Assembly (NCBI GenBank): GCA_025141015.1
Contig: CP081098.1
Coordinates: 2,548,501 to 2,612,500 of the forward strand
Length of the DNA: 64,000 nt
Reading direction: 5' to 3'
DNA from: Rhodobacteraceae bacterium M382
Lineage (GTDB): Bacteria; Pseudomonadota; Alphaproteobacteria; Rhodobacterales; Rhodobacteraceae
This document shows, in pieces, positions 17,509 through 26,689 of the stretch. Both the position numbers and the translations under genes were made by a program. Position 1 is the stretch's first letter, and the number at the start of each line of letters is the position of its first letter. Under the pieces are notes generated by a model that worked only from the letters and a program-made list of their open reading frames with translations, was not told where the DNA came from and did not search any database.

Positions 17509-17772
17509 ATGACAGCACTTGATTACATTGCCATTGGCATGATCCTGTTCATGGTAGGTCTCGGGATTGGGGTTTTTGTGTTTCTGGGCGGGTGGCCTGG
17601 TCGGGTGGCGGCGCAGCGTCGGCATCCCTATCGGGCCGCTGTGTCCGTGGGGGGATGGGTCACTTTGATCGCGGGTGGTGTGTTGTTCCCTCTCGTATTG
17701 ATCTGGGCCTATGCCGGATCCACAGATGCTGACGTTGCCGCGGCGAACACGGCAGCAGGAGGTGCAGCATGA
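17509..17772 (+). CDS. DUF3302 inner-membrane protein, YiaW-like
   Basis: The 87-aa protein has two membrane segments (YIAIGMILFMVGLGIGVFVFL and VGGWVTLIAGGVLFPLVLIWAY) separated by the positively charged GRVAAQRRHPYR loop, matching the DUF3302 family of Escherichia coli YiaW. In E. coli, yiaW pairs with yiaV, an HlyD-like gene, as it does here. The stop overlaps the next start by 4 bp (ATGA), so the two proteins are made together. The function of the pair is not established. Confidence 0.82.
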   Translation: MTALDYIAIGMILFMVGLGIGVFVFLGGWPGRVAAQRRHPYRAAVSVGGWVTLIAGGVLFPLVLIWAYAGSTDADVAAANTAAGGAA

Positions 17773-18692
17773 TCCTCTTACTTGTTGGAAGTTACGTTGG
17801 CCTCCTTTGGCTGCTGGTCAAAGTAGGTGTCCTGCCAAAGTGGTATGGCTGGATGAAGGTTTCGCCTGTGGTTGTCGGTGTTGTTGCCTTCATGGTCATC
17901 TTCCTGCCGCTCAACTGGAACGCGCCGATGGGGGGCACCATGGTTACCGTTGGCTCTGTCGGGATCAAACCCGCCGTTGCCGGGCCGGTGACCGAGGTTG
18001 TCGCCAAATCTCGTGTGCCGATTGCCCAAGGTGACGTTCTGTTCGAGATTGAAAAGACGCCTTACACCGCTTCCCTGCAGCAGGCTCAGGCTCAGCTGGC
18101 ACTGGCTCAGGACCAACTGGCGCGAAAGGAGGAGCTGCTGTCGCGCAACGCGGTCGCCGAGGCCGAAGTCGAATCTCTGCGTGCCAATATGGCGGTGGCC
18201 AAAGCCGCCGTGACACTCGCCGAAGTGGATCTGGCAAACACAACCGTACGCGCGCCCTTTGACGGCATGGTTCCCGCCATGACCCTGCTGCCCGGCAACC
18301 GGGTCGCCCCGAATGTTGCGGTTCTGGCGTTCCTCGACATCAGCAACCCGGTCATAAACCTGGTCCTGAGCCAGAACCAGATCCGCAACGTCAAACCGGG
18401 CCAAAAGGCCGAAGCAGTGTTCAAGTCCTTTCCTGGGCAGACGTTTCAGGGCACCGTGTCGGGATTGTTCCTGTCCTCGCCCGATGCCGAGTATGATCTG
18501 AATGGCGCCACACCCGAAGTGCCGACTATCACCGATACGACCTATGTCGTGGTGCTGGATCTGGACACCCATGGGCAGACCCTGCCGCCGGGGTCTTCGG
18601 GTCAGGGGCTGGTTCTGACCGATCAGGGCGCAAAGTTCCAGTTCATCAATCAGCTGACCCTGCGCATGACAACATGGATGAACTTCTTCTGA
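17769..18692 (+). CDS. HlyD-family membrane fusion protein, YiaV-like
   Basis: The 307-aa protein has N-terminal membrane segments (LLLVGSYVGLLWLLVKVGVLP and VVVGVVAFMVIFLPLNW). A biotinyl-lipoyl-like half follows (VTEVVAKSRVPIAQGDVLFEIE), then a coiled-coil hairpin rich in Gln/Ala/Glu (SLQQAQAQLALAQDQLARKEELL...). The second lipoyl half contains NTTVRAPFDGMV, and a beta-barrel region comes next. Such periplasmic adaptors normally link an inner-membrane pump to an outer-membrane channel, but no pump gene is nearby. The overlaps with the YiaW-like gene (4 bp) and with the porin gene (TGATG) suggest these three work as one unit. Confidence 0.88.
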   Translation: MILLLVGSYVGLLWLLVKVGVLPKWYGWMKVSPVVVGVVAFMVIFLPLNWNAPMGGTMVTVGSVGIKPAVAGPVTEVVAKSRVPIAQGDVLFEIEKTPYTASLQQAQAQLALAQDQLARKEELLSRNAVAEAEVESLRANMAVAKAAVTLAEVDLANTTVRAPFDGMVPAMTLLPGNRVAPNVAVLAFLDISNPVINLVLSQNQIRNVKPGQKAEAVFKSFPGQTFQGTVSGLFLSSPDAEYDLNGATPEVPTITDTTYVVVLDLDTHGQTLPPGSSGQGLVLTDQGAKFQFINQLTLRMTTWMNFF

Positions 18693-19936
18693 TGTGGCAC
18701 CGGATAGCATCGACTGCCTTGGTGGCAAGTTTTGCTTCAACTTCGGTTGCTCAGGACACGGGCGCGCGGGGTCGGCTTGAGGCCGCCGCGACAGCGTCGA
18801 TTGGTGGCCCTGCGAGCGCGGAAGCACAGCAGGAACAGGACCGGCTGCGCAGGCAACAAACCTCACGATGGCCCGGATTTGATCGCACCATTGATCCAGC
18901 TGAATCCTGGAAAGAACGACTTGGGAAGAACACCGGCCTTGCCCTGTCATTTGACTATCAGGCGCTCTACCAGAGCGCCAACAGCTCCGTGTCAGGTGTC
19001 GATGACGGCGCCGCCGGACAGGCCCGGATTCTGGGCACATGGACGTTGGCAGATCGAGGCGGCACCAACCCCGGCAGCTTCGTGTTCATTCTGGAAAACC
19101 GTCACAAACTAGGTCTGGACCAGACACCTGCCGGTCTGGCCGGAGATATTGGCTATGTCGGGCTGACCGGTTTGACATTCGGCGATACAGGCAACAGCCT
19201 GTCCGTTGCCTATTGGTCTCAGTCGATCATGGGCGGGCGCGGCGGCATCGTTGCGGGCCGGATTGATCCGGGCGACTACACCGACGTTCTCGGCTACGTG
19301 AACCCCCGCACCGGCTTTCAGAACTTTGCCATCAATTACAATCCCGTCCTGACAATCCCTGACCCCGGCTTTGGGATCGGGGGCGGCGTTTACCTGACCG
19401 ACCAGATCTATGTGCTCGGGGTCGTCTCGGATGCAAATGGTTCCTTGACGGATGTTGACTGGTTCCCCGGCGGTGCCGAGTTCTACAAATACGCTCAGAT
19501 CGGCTGGACCCCGGCCCGCAATCAACGCTACCTGACCAATGTCCATCTTGGCGCCTATCACATCGACGCCCGCGCGGACAAAGGCCTGCCATCCAGTTCG
19601 GGTGTTGTCCTGTCCGGCAACTACACCTTTGAAAACGACCTGATGGTGTTTGGTCGACTGGGCTGGTCCGATGGCAACGACCCGATTGCCAAACGCGGCG
19701 CGTCCGGCGGGTTGATCTGGCGACCGGGGTTCTATGACGACCTGATTGGCATCGCGGCCACATGGGCGGAACCGGTGACGGTGGGGTTGGACAATCAAAC
19801 CACGTTCGAAGCATTCTATCGGTTGGACATATCGGATAATCTGGCCCTGACGGCCGACGTGCAGTACATTAAAAATCCGGGACTGAATTCAGATGACCCG
19901 CTGGTGTTTGGTCTCAGGCTTCGCTTCAATCTTTAA
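18692..19936 (+). CDS. Outer-membrane carbohydrate-selective porin, OprB family
   Basis: The ~414-aa protein has a signal peptide (MWHRIASTALVASFASTSVA) and an OprB-like barrel: alternating strands such as GLALSFDYQALYQSA, SFVFILENRH, YHIDARADKGLPSSSGVVLSGNYTF and LALTADVQYIKNPG, ending in the outer-membrane consensus FGLRLRFNL with a C-terminal hydrophobic residue. Met 18692 overlaps the stop of the HlyD-like gene and gives a normal signal peptide; Met 18674 adds an acidic leader and is less likely. It lets small polar substrates cross the outer membrane; the ligand is unknown. Confidence 0.85.
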   Translation: MWHRIASTALVASFASTSVAQDTGARGRLEAAATASIGGPASAEAQQEQDRLRRQQTSRWPGFDRTIDPAESWKERLGKNTGLALSFDYQALYQSANSSVSGVDDGAAGQARILGTWTLADRGGTNPGSFVFILENRHKLGLDQTPAGLAGDIGYVGLTGLTFGDTGNSLSVAYWSQSIMGGRGGIVAGRIDPGDYTDVLGYVNPRTGFQNFAINYNPVLTIPDPGFGIGGGVYLTDQIYVLGVVSDANGSLTDVDWFPGGAEFYKYAQIGWTPARNQRYLTNVHLGAYHIDARADKGLPSSSGVVLSGNYTFENDLMVFGRLGWSDGNDPIAKRGASGGLIWRPGFYDDLIGIAATWAEPVTVGLDNQTTFEAFYRLDISDNLALTADVQYIKNPGLNSDDPLVFGLRLRFNL

Positions 19937-20050
19937 CGCCGTTGCTGGGACTGCCTGTCGCGACCGGTGGCTGATTTACAGGAATTCGACACAAGCAAGG
20001 TTAAGCGAGCGTTCAAACAAATGTCGAGTTTAGGCTAGCAGCCGTCATGG

Positions 20051-20096
20051 GTCGCAAATTGGACCAAAGGCGGCTGTAGGCCGCATTGGTCGCGAC
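20051..20096. repeat. Nested inverted repeat between convergent genes
   Basis: Three stem parts are nested: GTCGC (20051) with GCGAC (20092), ACCAA (20063) with TTGGT (20086), and GCGGC (20070) with GCCGC (20080) around loop TGTAG. It sits between the 3' ends of the porin and NRPS genes and could end transcription from both sides. Confidence 0.55.
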
Positions 20097-20128
20097 AGAT
20101 TGGCCAACCGAAAAAATGCTGCACGCTA

Positions 20129-23100
20129 TCAACTTCTTTCCATAACCTTTTGGATACGCTCGGAAAGAACCTGAATATGCGGTTCTAGAAACATGGATAG
20201 ATGACCACCGGGCACGTCTATTACCTCATATCCGGCCGCCGCGACCGAGCTCCACCCAAGCCCTGTTGCCCGCGAAACCGGGGTATCAAGAAAATTGGTT
20301 TCGGAGCGGAAAATCGTAATCGGAACATTTAGCGGGCTTGGAACATAGGTCTTCACCGCAAGCTCATTGGACGCAATGAATTCGTGCACCGTCATGGGGC
20401 TGGTTCCCGCGTTCGTTTGGGCGGCACGATGAATTCGTTTGGCGACAAAGAAATTGCGGATGTCGTAAATTCGGGCGCGCATGAACTGAACGGGATAGCT
20501 GAACCCCGCGGCTCTGACGCTTTTGAGATGGGCCAATTGCCGACGCCAGCCTGTCGCTTCGTCACGTCCATCCGGGCCAGCTGCGTCAAAGAACATCAAC
20601 CGGCGCACATCCCGACCGCTATCGACCAATTGCCGTGCCAGTTCGAACGCCATGTAACTGCCCAGCGAAACGGCCATCAGGTACAGAGGAACATCCGGCA
20701 AATGCCGATTGATGTCTTCGCAATACCGTCGGGCCGTAAATTCAATTCCCGTCGGCGTGTTTTCATCAAGCGAGCCAACAGACACACCCAGAACAGGTTG
20801 GTCAGAGCCAAGATATTTCGACATCGGTCGAAAGTAATCTTCCTTGCCCCCCAGAATATGAATGGCCAAAGCTGGCGGACGACTGCCATTTGGCTGAATG
20901 GGAATGATGTGTTTTGACCCAAGGCTACCGGTTTTGAGGATTTTCACCAATTGTCGTGGAGTCGGGTTGTTCTGAAAATCGGTGATCGACAGGCGGCTAC
21001 CCGCCAGTTTTTCCAACCGTCCAATCAATTCCACAGACAACAGCGAATGCCCACCCAGATCATAAAAGCTTTGATCCGGGCCTATGGTTTCGCGTCCCAG
21101 CACACGCGCCATCGCCTTGGCGATGTCAGCCTCCATTCCGATGGCAGGCGGACCGGATTCGGCGTATGTTTGGTCCGGCATGTTCGGTTGTGGCAAACTG
21201 GATCTGTCAATTTTCCCACCCGCAGTTCTGGCGAACTCGGGTACAAACACCAATTCAGGGCGCATGTGCATCGGCAGTCTCATGGCCATTTCACGGTCAA
21301 GCGTGGAGCAATCCGGCGTTTCCCCGGGGTCGTCGGTCGTAAACCAGGCGACCAGCCGGGCAGATGGTGTGTTTTCGTTCAAAACGCCGACCAGCGCGCG
21401 ATAGGACGGATCAATCGTTTCTATGACGCGTTCCACATGGGCGGGATCAATTCGAAAGCCCCGCACCTTCAGCTGGCGGTCCTGACGTCCAATGAACCTT
21501 AGATTTCCGTCCCTGCGCCATTGGGCAAAATCGCCACTTCTGTAAATCCGCCCGTGGCCGGAAAAGGGGTCATCCAGAAACCCACGCGCATTTTCCTCTG
21601 GTCGCCCGATATAGCCAGACGCAATTGCGTCCCCCCCAATCACCAATTCACCCACGGCGCCCATTGGTGCCAGACTGCCATCCGCAGCCACAATATAGGT
21701 GGTCGCATGTGCCGTGGGGCGTCCGATCGGAACTTCGCTAACCGATTGCGCCGACCCTGTGTCAGCCTCGTAGAGTGTGCAGGTAATTGTGGTTTCGGTC
21801 GGCCCATAGCCGTTCAACCAGCGCACGTCCGGCACCGCCTTCAGCCAGGCGGCCAGGCTTTGCGGTTTGACCTGTTCACCCCCGACGATCACCAGGCGCA
21901 AACTGTCAGGCATGGATTTGTCACCATCGCTCAGATACCCGGTCAAGACAGACCAGAACGCGGTGGGCAGATTCAGAACCGTCACCCTCAGAGTGGTACA
22001 GCAGTCGACAAAGACAGATGTCGATTGCGCCATTTTATCCGAGCGCAAAACCAGAGTCGCCCCCGACATCAAGGTTACAAACACCTCTTCGAGCGCGACA
22101 TCAAACGACAGGCTGGCGAATTGGAGAACCCGATCGCTTTTGGTCATCATGAATTCGCGGCTCAACGCGTCGATATGCGACAACAGGTTGTGCCGGCTGA
22201 CCTGAACACCCTTTGGGGTTCCGGTCGACCCGGATGTGTAGATCACATACGCGCGGTCTGTCGGGTCACCCGATGGCAAGGGCAACGGCTCACCTGGCGC
22301 GGGTTGTGTCGGGGCAATCACCGGCAGAGACGTCTCCGCCCCTTCGTTTGCAATAACTGCAACTGCGCCACTGTCCGACAGCATGAAAGACCGCGCGGCG
22401 GATGGATAAGACGGGTCAACGGGCAAAAAGGCAGCACCGGTTTTTAGAACCGCCAGCACCGCAGTAACAAAATCCGCAGACCGTTCCAGCTGGACCGCCA
22501 CGACATTGCCCGTGCCCACCCCTTTGAGCCGGAGCGCATGGGCCAGCGCGTCAGAGCGATGATCCAGTTCGCCATAAGAGACAACGTCGGTTTGATCCGC
22601 GGTTTCAATGGCAATGGCATCCGGGCAACCTATGGCGACGGATTTAAACTGGCGAACCAGGCAGGTCTGTTGATCCGTAACGGAAATCTCCGGTCTGGCC
22701 AGCGCCATCAGAGACGTTAGTTCGTCTTGGGCCAACATTTTCAGCGCGCCGATGGGTGTTGTCGCCTGTGCGTTTGTCATCGCGTCCAACAGCCGTAAAA
22801 AGCTGTCGAACAAACGGCGCGCGACGCCATTTGGGATCACCGAGGGGTCGAATTCGAAAAGGAACCTCATCCGTGAGCCACCATAGGCCGCCAGGGTCAC
22901 GGGCAACCCGCCTTCCTCGCGCAGGTCGATCCGCGGTGACGGGCTGAAATCTGTGTCGGCAACAACCATCTGTTCCAGGCCAGAGCGTTCGAACATGACC
23001 AGACTTTGGAACAAAGGCTGGCTCCCATGCACGCCGCTCCATTTGCGCAACATATCCATCGGAGTTTGTTCGAAACGATGCAGGGCCAGCGTATCGCCGC

Positions 23101-24037
23101 GCAATTTGGACACAACTTCGCCCAGCGTCACATCCCGCTCTATGCGCATGCGCAAAGGCAAGGAATTGATGAAACACCCGACCGTGTCTTGGATATGTGC
23201 AACGCTGTGACGTCCGGACCTGACCGTACCAAATGCAACTTCGTCCCGGCCTTGCCAGCGCGCCAAAACGATACCCCACGCCGCCTGCACAAGATTTGCA
23301 GAGGTTCCCCCCGTTTCGATGGCCAGCTCATTCAACCTGTTTGTGGTGATCTCGCTCATGGTCGCATCAAAATGCGCCTTGCGCTGTGAGGAGGCCGTTT
23401 CTTCCCCAAGATCAGGCAGTTCCAGAGTTCCAATCGTGTCAAAGTCACTCAGATAAGTTCTGAAATAGTCCTCGGCCTCGCTCTGGAACGGACTATCTGC
23501 CTCAAGCGCCTCACAGAACGAACGAAAACTCACCCGCGGAGCTGGCACATCCGCCAGAGACCCGGTTTTGAGATGCACCAGAAATTCCCGCACAATCTGA
23601 CCGAGACTGCGCCCGTCAACGATTGCGTGATGCACGGTCAGGATCATGACCGATCCGGCCTCGCCAAGCTGTATTAGGTGGACACGCCACGCCGGTTCCG
23701 TCCCGATATCGACACCTGCCGTGCGGTCGGCTCGGATAAATTGTTCCAATTTCTCCGGTTGATCGGCTCTTGGGATGTCCTGCCAGAACAGGGTTTCAAG
23801 GTTCACGGCAAATTCATCGACAACCCGTTGCCCGGGTGTTTCGCCCTGCCCCCAGTTGAAGACGAGACGCAAGGCGTCATGACGTTCAGCAATCTCCTGC
23901 CATGCGGTTCGCACAGCTTGTGGGCAAACTTCCTGATGGTCAAAATGCACAACCACCTGTTCGAGATTCAACCAGGGTTGGTCAGTATCTCTACTCTCGT
24001 AGAGCATACTCATTTGCATGGACGTGAGTGGAAACAT
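20129..24037 (-). CDS. Single-module non-ribosomal peptide synthetase (C-A-T-TE)
   Basis: The 1302-aa protein has four domains. Condensation is at ~1-420, with HHAIVDG at 136-142. Adenylation is at ~440-950, with core YTSGSTGTPKG, NGYGPTE and GGKIDR. The thiolation domain is at ~970-1035, with the phosphopantetheine Ser in DLGGHSLLS. The thioesterase is at ~1040-1302, with AVSLGS near 1122 and His in GGHLS near 1279. My manual alignment to GrsA gives the binding-pocket code D-V-E-N-I-G-G-I-T-K. It partly resembles the codes for cysteine and for hydroxyornithine and is not decisive. MFPLTSMQM is the usual condensation-domain start; a TTG 19 codons earlier is possible. No phosphopantetheinyl transferase, MbtH or tailoring gene is adjacent. 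Confidence 0.93.
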   Translation of the reverse strand: MFPLTSMQMSMLYESRDTDQPWLNLEQVVVHFDHQEVCPQAVRTAWQEIAERHDALRLVFNWGQGETPGQRVVDEFAVNLETLFWQDIPRADQPEKLEQFIRADRTAGVDIGTEPAWRVHLIQLGEAGSVMILTVHHAIVDGRSLGQIVREFLVHLKTGSLADVPAPRVSFRSFCEALEADSPFQSEAEDYFRTYLSDFDTIGTLELPDLGEETASSQRKAHFDATMSEITTNRLNELAIETGGTSANLVQAAWGIVLARWQGRDEVAFGTVRSGRHSVAHIQDTVGCFINSLPLRMRIERDVTLGEVVSKLRGDTLALHRFEQTPMDMLRKWSGVHGSQPLFQSLVMFERSGLEQMVVADTDFSPSPRIDLREEGGLPVTLAAYGGSRMRFLFEFDPSVIPNGVARRLFDSFLRLLDAMTNAQATTPIGALKMLAQDELTSLMALARPEISVTDQQTCLVRQFKSVAIGCPDAIAIETADQTDVVSYGELDHRSDALAHALRLKGVGTGNVVAVQLERSADFVTAVLAVLKTGAAFLPVDPSYPSAARSFMLSDSGAVAVIANEGAETSLPVIAPTQPAPGEPLPLPSGDPTDRAYVIYTSGSTGTPKGVQVSRHNLLSHIDALSREFMMTKSDRVLQFASLSFDVALEEVFVTLMSGATLVLRSDKMAQSTSVFVDCCTTLRVTVLNLPTAFWSVLTGYLSDGDKSMPDSLRLVIVGGEQVKPQSLAAWLKAVPDVRWLNGYGPTETTITCTLYEADTGSAQSVSEVPIGRPTAHATTYIVAADGSLAPMGAVGELVIGGDAIASGYIGRPEENARGFLDDPFSGHGRIYRSGDFAQWRRDGNLRFIGRQDRQLKVRGFRIDPAHVERVIETIDPSYRALVGVLNENTPSARLVAWFTTDDPGETPDCSTLDREMAMRLPMHMRPELVFVPEFARTAGGKIDRSSLPQPNMPDQTYAESGPPAIGMEADIAKAMARVLGRETIGPDQSFYDLGGHSLLSVELIGRLEKLAGSRLSITDFQNNPTPRQLVKILKTGSLGSKHIIPIQPNGSRPPALAIHILGGKEDYFRPMSKYLGSDQPVLGVSVGSLDENTPTGIEFTARRYCEDINRHLPDVPLYLMAVSLGSYMAFELARQLVDSGRDVRRLMFFDAAGPDGRDEATGWRRQLAHLKSVRAAGFSYPVQFMRARIYDIRNFFVAKRIHRAAQTNAGTSPMTVHEFIASNELAVKTYVPSPLNVPITIFRSETNFLDTPVSRATGLGWSSVAAAGYEVIDVPGGHLSMFLEPHIQVLSERIQKVMERS

Positions 24038-24276
24038 AATGCGTCGCTGAACAAATTCCTTGGGTTCTATATCGACTAAGCCAATCCGTATCAAAAAACT
24101 ACTGTGCCGACGCTCAATGTTCTGTGAAACCCGGCTTTTTGGCGTGAAAAACCGATTGTTGCAGGCCTAAAAACCTGCGGGCCCCGTGGCTCGACTTCCC
24201 CAACGTCAATAGAACCAGGTCACCCCTACACCCAAAGGGCCGGAACATCCGCCTTTGGAGGGCATGTCCGAGACAC

Positions 24277-24305
24277 AAAACAGGCGGCGCAAATGGCGCC
24301 GCCTG
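24277..24305 (-). terminator. Intrinsic terminator after the DUF1254 gene
   Basis: On the minus strand, CAGGCGGCGC (24305-24296) pairs perfectly with GCGCCGCCTG (24290-24281) around a 5-nt loop and is followed by TTTT. It closes the DUF1254 transcript and separates it from the NRPS gene downstream. Confidence 0.88.
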
Positions 24306-24352
24306 CATTCGTTGTGACAGACCCTGCCCGTCAGGCAGAGAAAGGGTTTGGT

Positions 24353-25912
24353 TCAATTTCCAGCGTCACCACAAGAGCACTCCGCCCCGCTGGTGGCATA
24401 TTCAACCAATTCGATTTCGCCCGGACGCCATGTCTGATCGAACCAGGGCTCCAACGGGCCATACAGGCGAAAGATCGTATTCCATCCCTTGCCCGGCACG
24501 GTCTGGACCCAGTTGCTTTCCTTGCCTTCAGGGGCTGTGGGTGCAAAATAGATATCATAGGACCCATCGTCATTCTGGACGACCCCGGTATCATTGCTGC
24601 CAATCGCCGGGAACTGTGCATCTGTCTGCAACATGGACCGGGTCTGGTTGTCATACAGGGTAAACGACCAGAAGTCCTTGGCCGGGACATCTGCCGGGAC
24701 ATTCACCTTGTAGGTTCTGGATCCATCCAACGGATTGCCATTTGAATCAAGGTAGGTAAACGCATACTGAGACCCCTTTCCAACCTTCTTCAACGCCATC
24801 GCCGGTGTGATCCCGGTTGCGTAAAAGTGGAAGGCCGCACGGATGTCCTGAACGGTAACACCGTCCAATTCCCATGTATAGGCACCACCCGGGAAGGCCG
24901 TCAGCCAATAGCTTTCGCCCGGATACCAATAGAACCGTTCGTCGCGTGGTTTTGAAATGATGGTCTTGACCGTGACAGACCCCGCGCTTGCCGCCGCCTT
25001 CAGGATGGCCTGCATCCGCTCATCGGGTTCAAACGGCTGCCCTTTGACAATCCCGATGGCCGCCAGATGGCCCAGCAATTCGGGGCTTTCCCCCATCAGA
25101 GGTTCGGCCTGAACAACGGCGTTGATCTCGTCATAGATATGAACATCCATCCGGTGGATGGTATTCAGGTTCTTTCCCGAGGCGTTCACAAAGGTCATCT
25201 CGGGCGGCGAGTCCTTTTGCGACAATGGGTAGATACGGAACTGTTCCCGGGTCTGACTGATCGCCAGATCGGTGGTTCCATCCTTTTGATATCCCCGCCA
25301 GATCACCCAGTTCCCATAGGTATTGGTGCGGGCGACATGATAGCCTTCGGGCACGTCGCCGTCATAGCCGGGTGGCAAAACCAGAAACTTGCCGCCCTTG
25401 CCTTCGTCCGGACCCAGGTTGCCGAAATCAATCACATATTTGAACCAGTGGTCATTGATGAACCCCAGCACATTGGGCGGTGTTTCGATGACCATCGGTT
25501 CATCGCCCATTTCCAGCCAGGAGAACATATAAACACTCGTGGTATTGGCAGTCAGGAACAACGCCTTGGAATCCATCAACCCTTCGTACAAGACGGCTGT
25601 TGTATTGGCTGGACCAAACTCCAGGATCCCCTTGCGGATGGCATCCATCGACGCAATTTTTGTTCCGTCCAGAAAGGCCTGATAAGCATGGGTGAAATCC
25701 AGAAGATTGTATATCTTCTGCGCGGATTCGATGTCCGGCACCCCATCAAAGAAATTGAGGGCTCCCACTCTGGTCTGAATATTATCAGCCGTCGTGATGC
25801 CTTCGGGAATTTCTGTCGTCATTTTCATTTTCGGGATTTCTTGTGCCGAAGCGATCCCGGCACTAAAAGCAACCACCAAGGCAGCCGCTCTTCTGCATAA
25901 TCTCCAATACAT
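24353..25912 (-). CDS. Exported DUF1254/DUF1214 protein
   Basis: The 519-aa protein has a signal peptide (AALVVAFSAGIASA) and the two-part layout of this family. The N-terminal DUF1254 region contains GALNFFDGVPDIESAQKIYNLLDFTHAYQAFLDG and MFSWLEMGDEPMVIETPP. The C-terminal DUF1214 region contains WSFTLYDNQTRSMLQTDAQFPAIGS and NWVQTVPGKGWNTIFRLYGPLEPWFDQ. Length is typical. The role is not established; such proteins are often induced by stress or by lipid-like substrates in other bacteria. The ATG follows GGGAGGAAATTGA. It is a single gene with its own terminator. Confidence 0.9.
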   Translation of the reverse strand: MYWRLCRRAAALVVAFSAGIASAQEIPKMKMTTEIPEGITTADNIQTRVGALNFFDGVPDIESAQKIYNLLDFTHAYQAFLDGTKIASMDAIRKGILEFGPANTTAVLYEGLMDSKALFLTANTTSVYMFSWLEMGDEPMVIETPPNVLGFINDHWFKYVIDFGNLGPDEGKGGKFLVLPPGYDGDVPEGYHVARTNTYGNWVIWRGYQKDGTTDLAISQTREQFRIYPLSQKDSPPEMTFVNASGKNLNTIHRMDVHIYDEINAVVQAEPLMGESPELLGHLAAIGIVKGQPFEPDERMQAILKAAASAGSVTVKTIISKPRDERFYWYPGESYWLTAFPGGAYTWELDGVTVQDIRAAFHFYATGITPAMALKKVGKGSQYAFTYLDSNGNPLDGSRTYKVNVPADVPAKDFWSFTLYDNQTRSMLQTDAQFPAIGSNDTGVVQNDDGSYDIYFAPTAPEGKESNWVQTVPGKGWNTIFRLYGPLEPWFDQTWRPGEIELVEYATSGAECSCGDAGN

Positions 25913-26329
25913 TCAATTTCCTCCCTGAATTGTCAGAACCCGTCTGTTTCGGTAAAACCGACCGAAAATCGTCATGGGAGAAAATCGCCCCCAAGGTACA
26001 CATTCATATGAAACAATACTTGACGCAAAAAGTCGACCAATTGCTTTCAATATTGTGAAACTACATTGGGTCGGATTTGGGTCGAATTGCGCAATGCTCA
26101 AAAATTAAGCAAACAAAATGGACATGTTTCTGTTTCCGGGTGCCGCCCGGCAAGCAAACGCCCCCGCTCGACCAGCTCCCTACCCGTCCTCCTACCACCA
26201 ACCGCTGCTCGGCCCGCAGGCAGGAACCGCGTCCCAGAAACACCCATGGGTTCTGCGCTGGAATTCTTGATCGCCGTGGTCTTCTTCGACTTGCAAATCG
26301 GGAACAGGCAATCTATTCAACACCTCGCG
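25913..26329. other. Intergenic region, probable promoter of the DUF1254 gene
   Basis: About 400 bp lie between the DUF1254 start and tRNA-Gly. The part near 25990-26060 is AT-rich (AATACTTGACGCAAAAAG, TTGCTTTCAATATTGTGAAA) and fits promoter sequence. The part at 26140-26320 is GC-rich with no domain-bearing frame. No gene is supported. Confidence 0.4.
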
Positions 26330-26403
26330 GCGGGTATGGTGAAAAGGTATCACGGCAGCTTCCCAAGCTTTAGTTACGAGTTCGATTCTCGTTACCCGCT
26401 CCA
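26330..26403 (+). tRNA. tRNA-Gly (anticodon CCC)
   Basis: A 74-nt cloverleaf with encoded CCA is readable: acceptor GCGGGTA/TACCCGC, D arm GTGA/TCAC, anticodon loop TTCCCAA (anticodon CCC) and T arm ACGAG-TTCGATT-CTCGT. The anticodon stem has one mismatch (GCAGC with GCTTT). An IS110 remnant follows within 80 bp, making this a plausible integration site. Confidence 0.93.
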
Positions 26404-26482
26404 TAAAACACTCTCCCAAACCCCCTCAAAATAAGGCCATCACGGCCAATAGCCTCCATTCGCGCCCAGATTTGGCGTTTCC

Positions 26483-26689
26483 GTGCACAAGCGGGTTAAG
26501 GCGCACTTTTGGAGAGATTTTGGAGAAATGGGGATGGCCACAGCGGCGCGGGCAAGACGCGTCGCCATCATCCTGCACGCAATGATGCGCGACAAAACTG
26601 AATTCCAGGCGATTTATAACGATTGCGGCGAACAACTCGACGTTACTTACATCAGAGCTCACATCCAGGATGTCAGAGGGAGGGCGTGA
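26483..26689 (+). pseudogene. IS110-family transposase C-terminal remnant
   Basis: The frame encodes MGMATAARARRVAIILHAMM followed by RDKTEFQA, resembling the extreme C-terminus of IS110/IS116 transposases, in which a basic helix with a MHxM-type pattern precedes the stop. Only ~50 relevant residues remain. No catalytic DEDD or serine region is present and no element ends can be seen, so it is a dead fragment beside tRNA-Gly. Confidence 0.45.
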
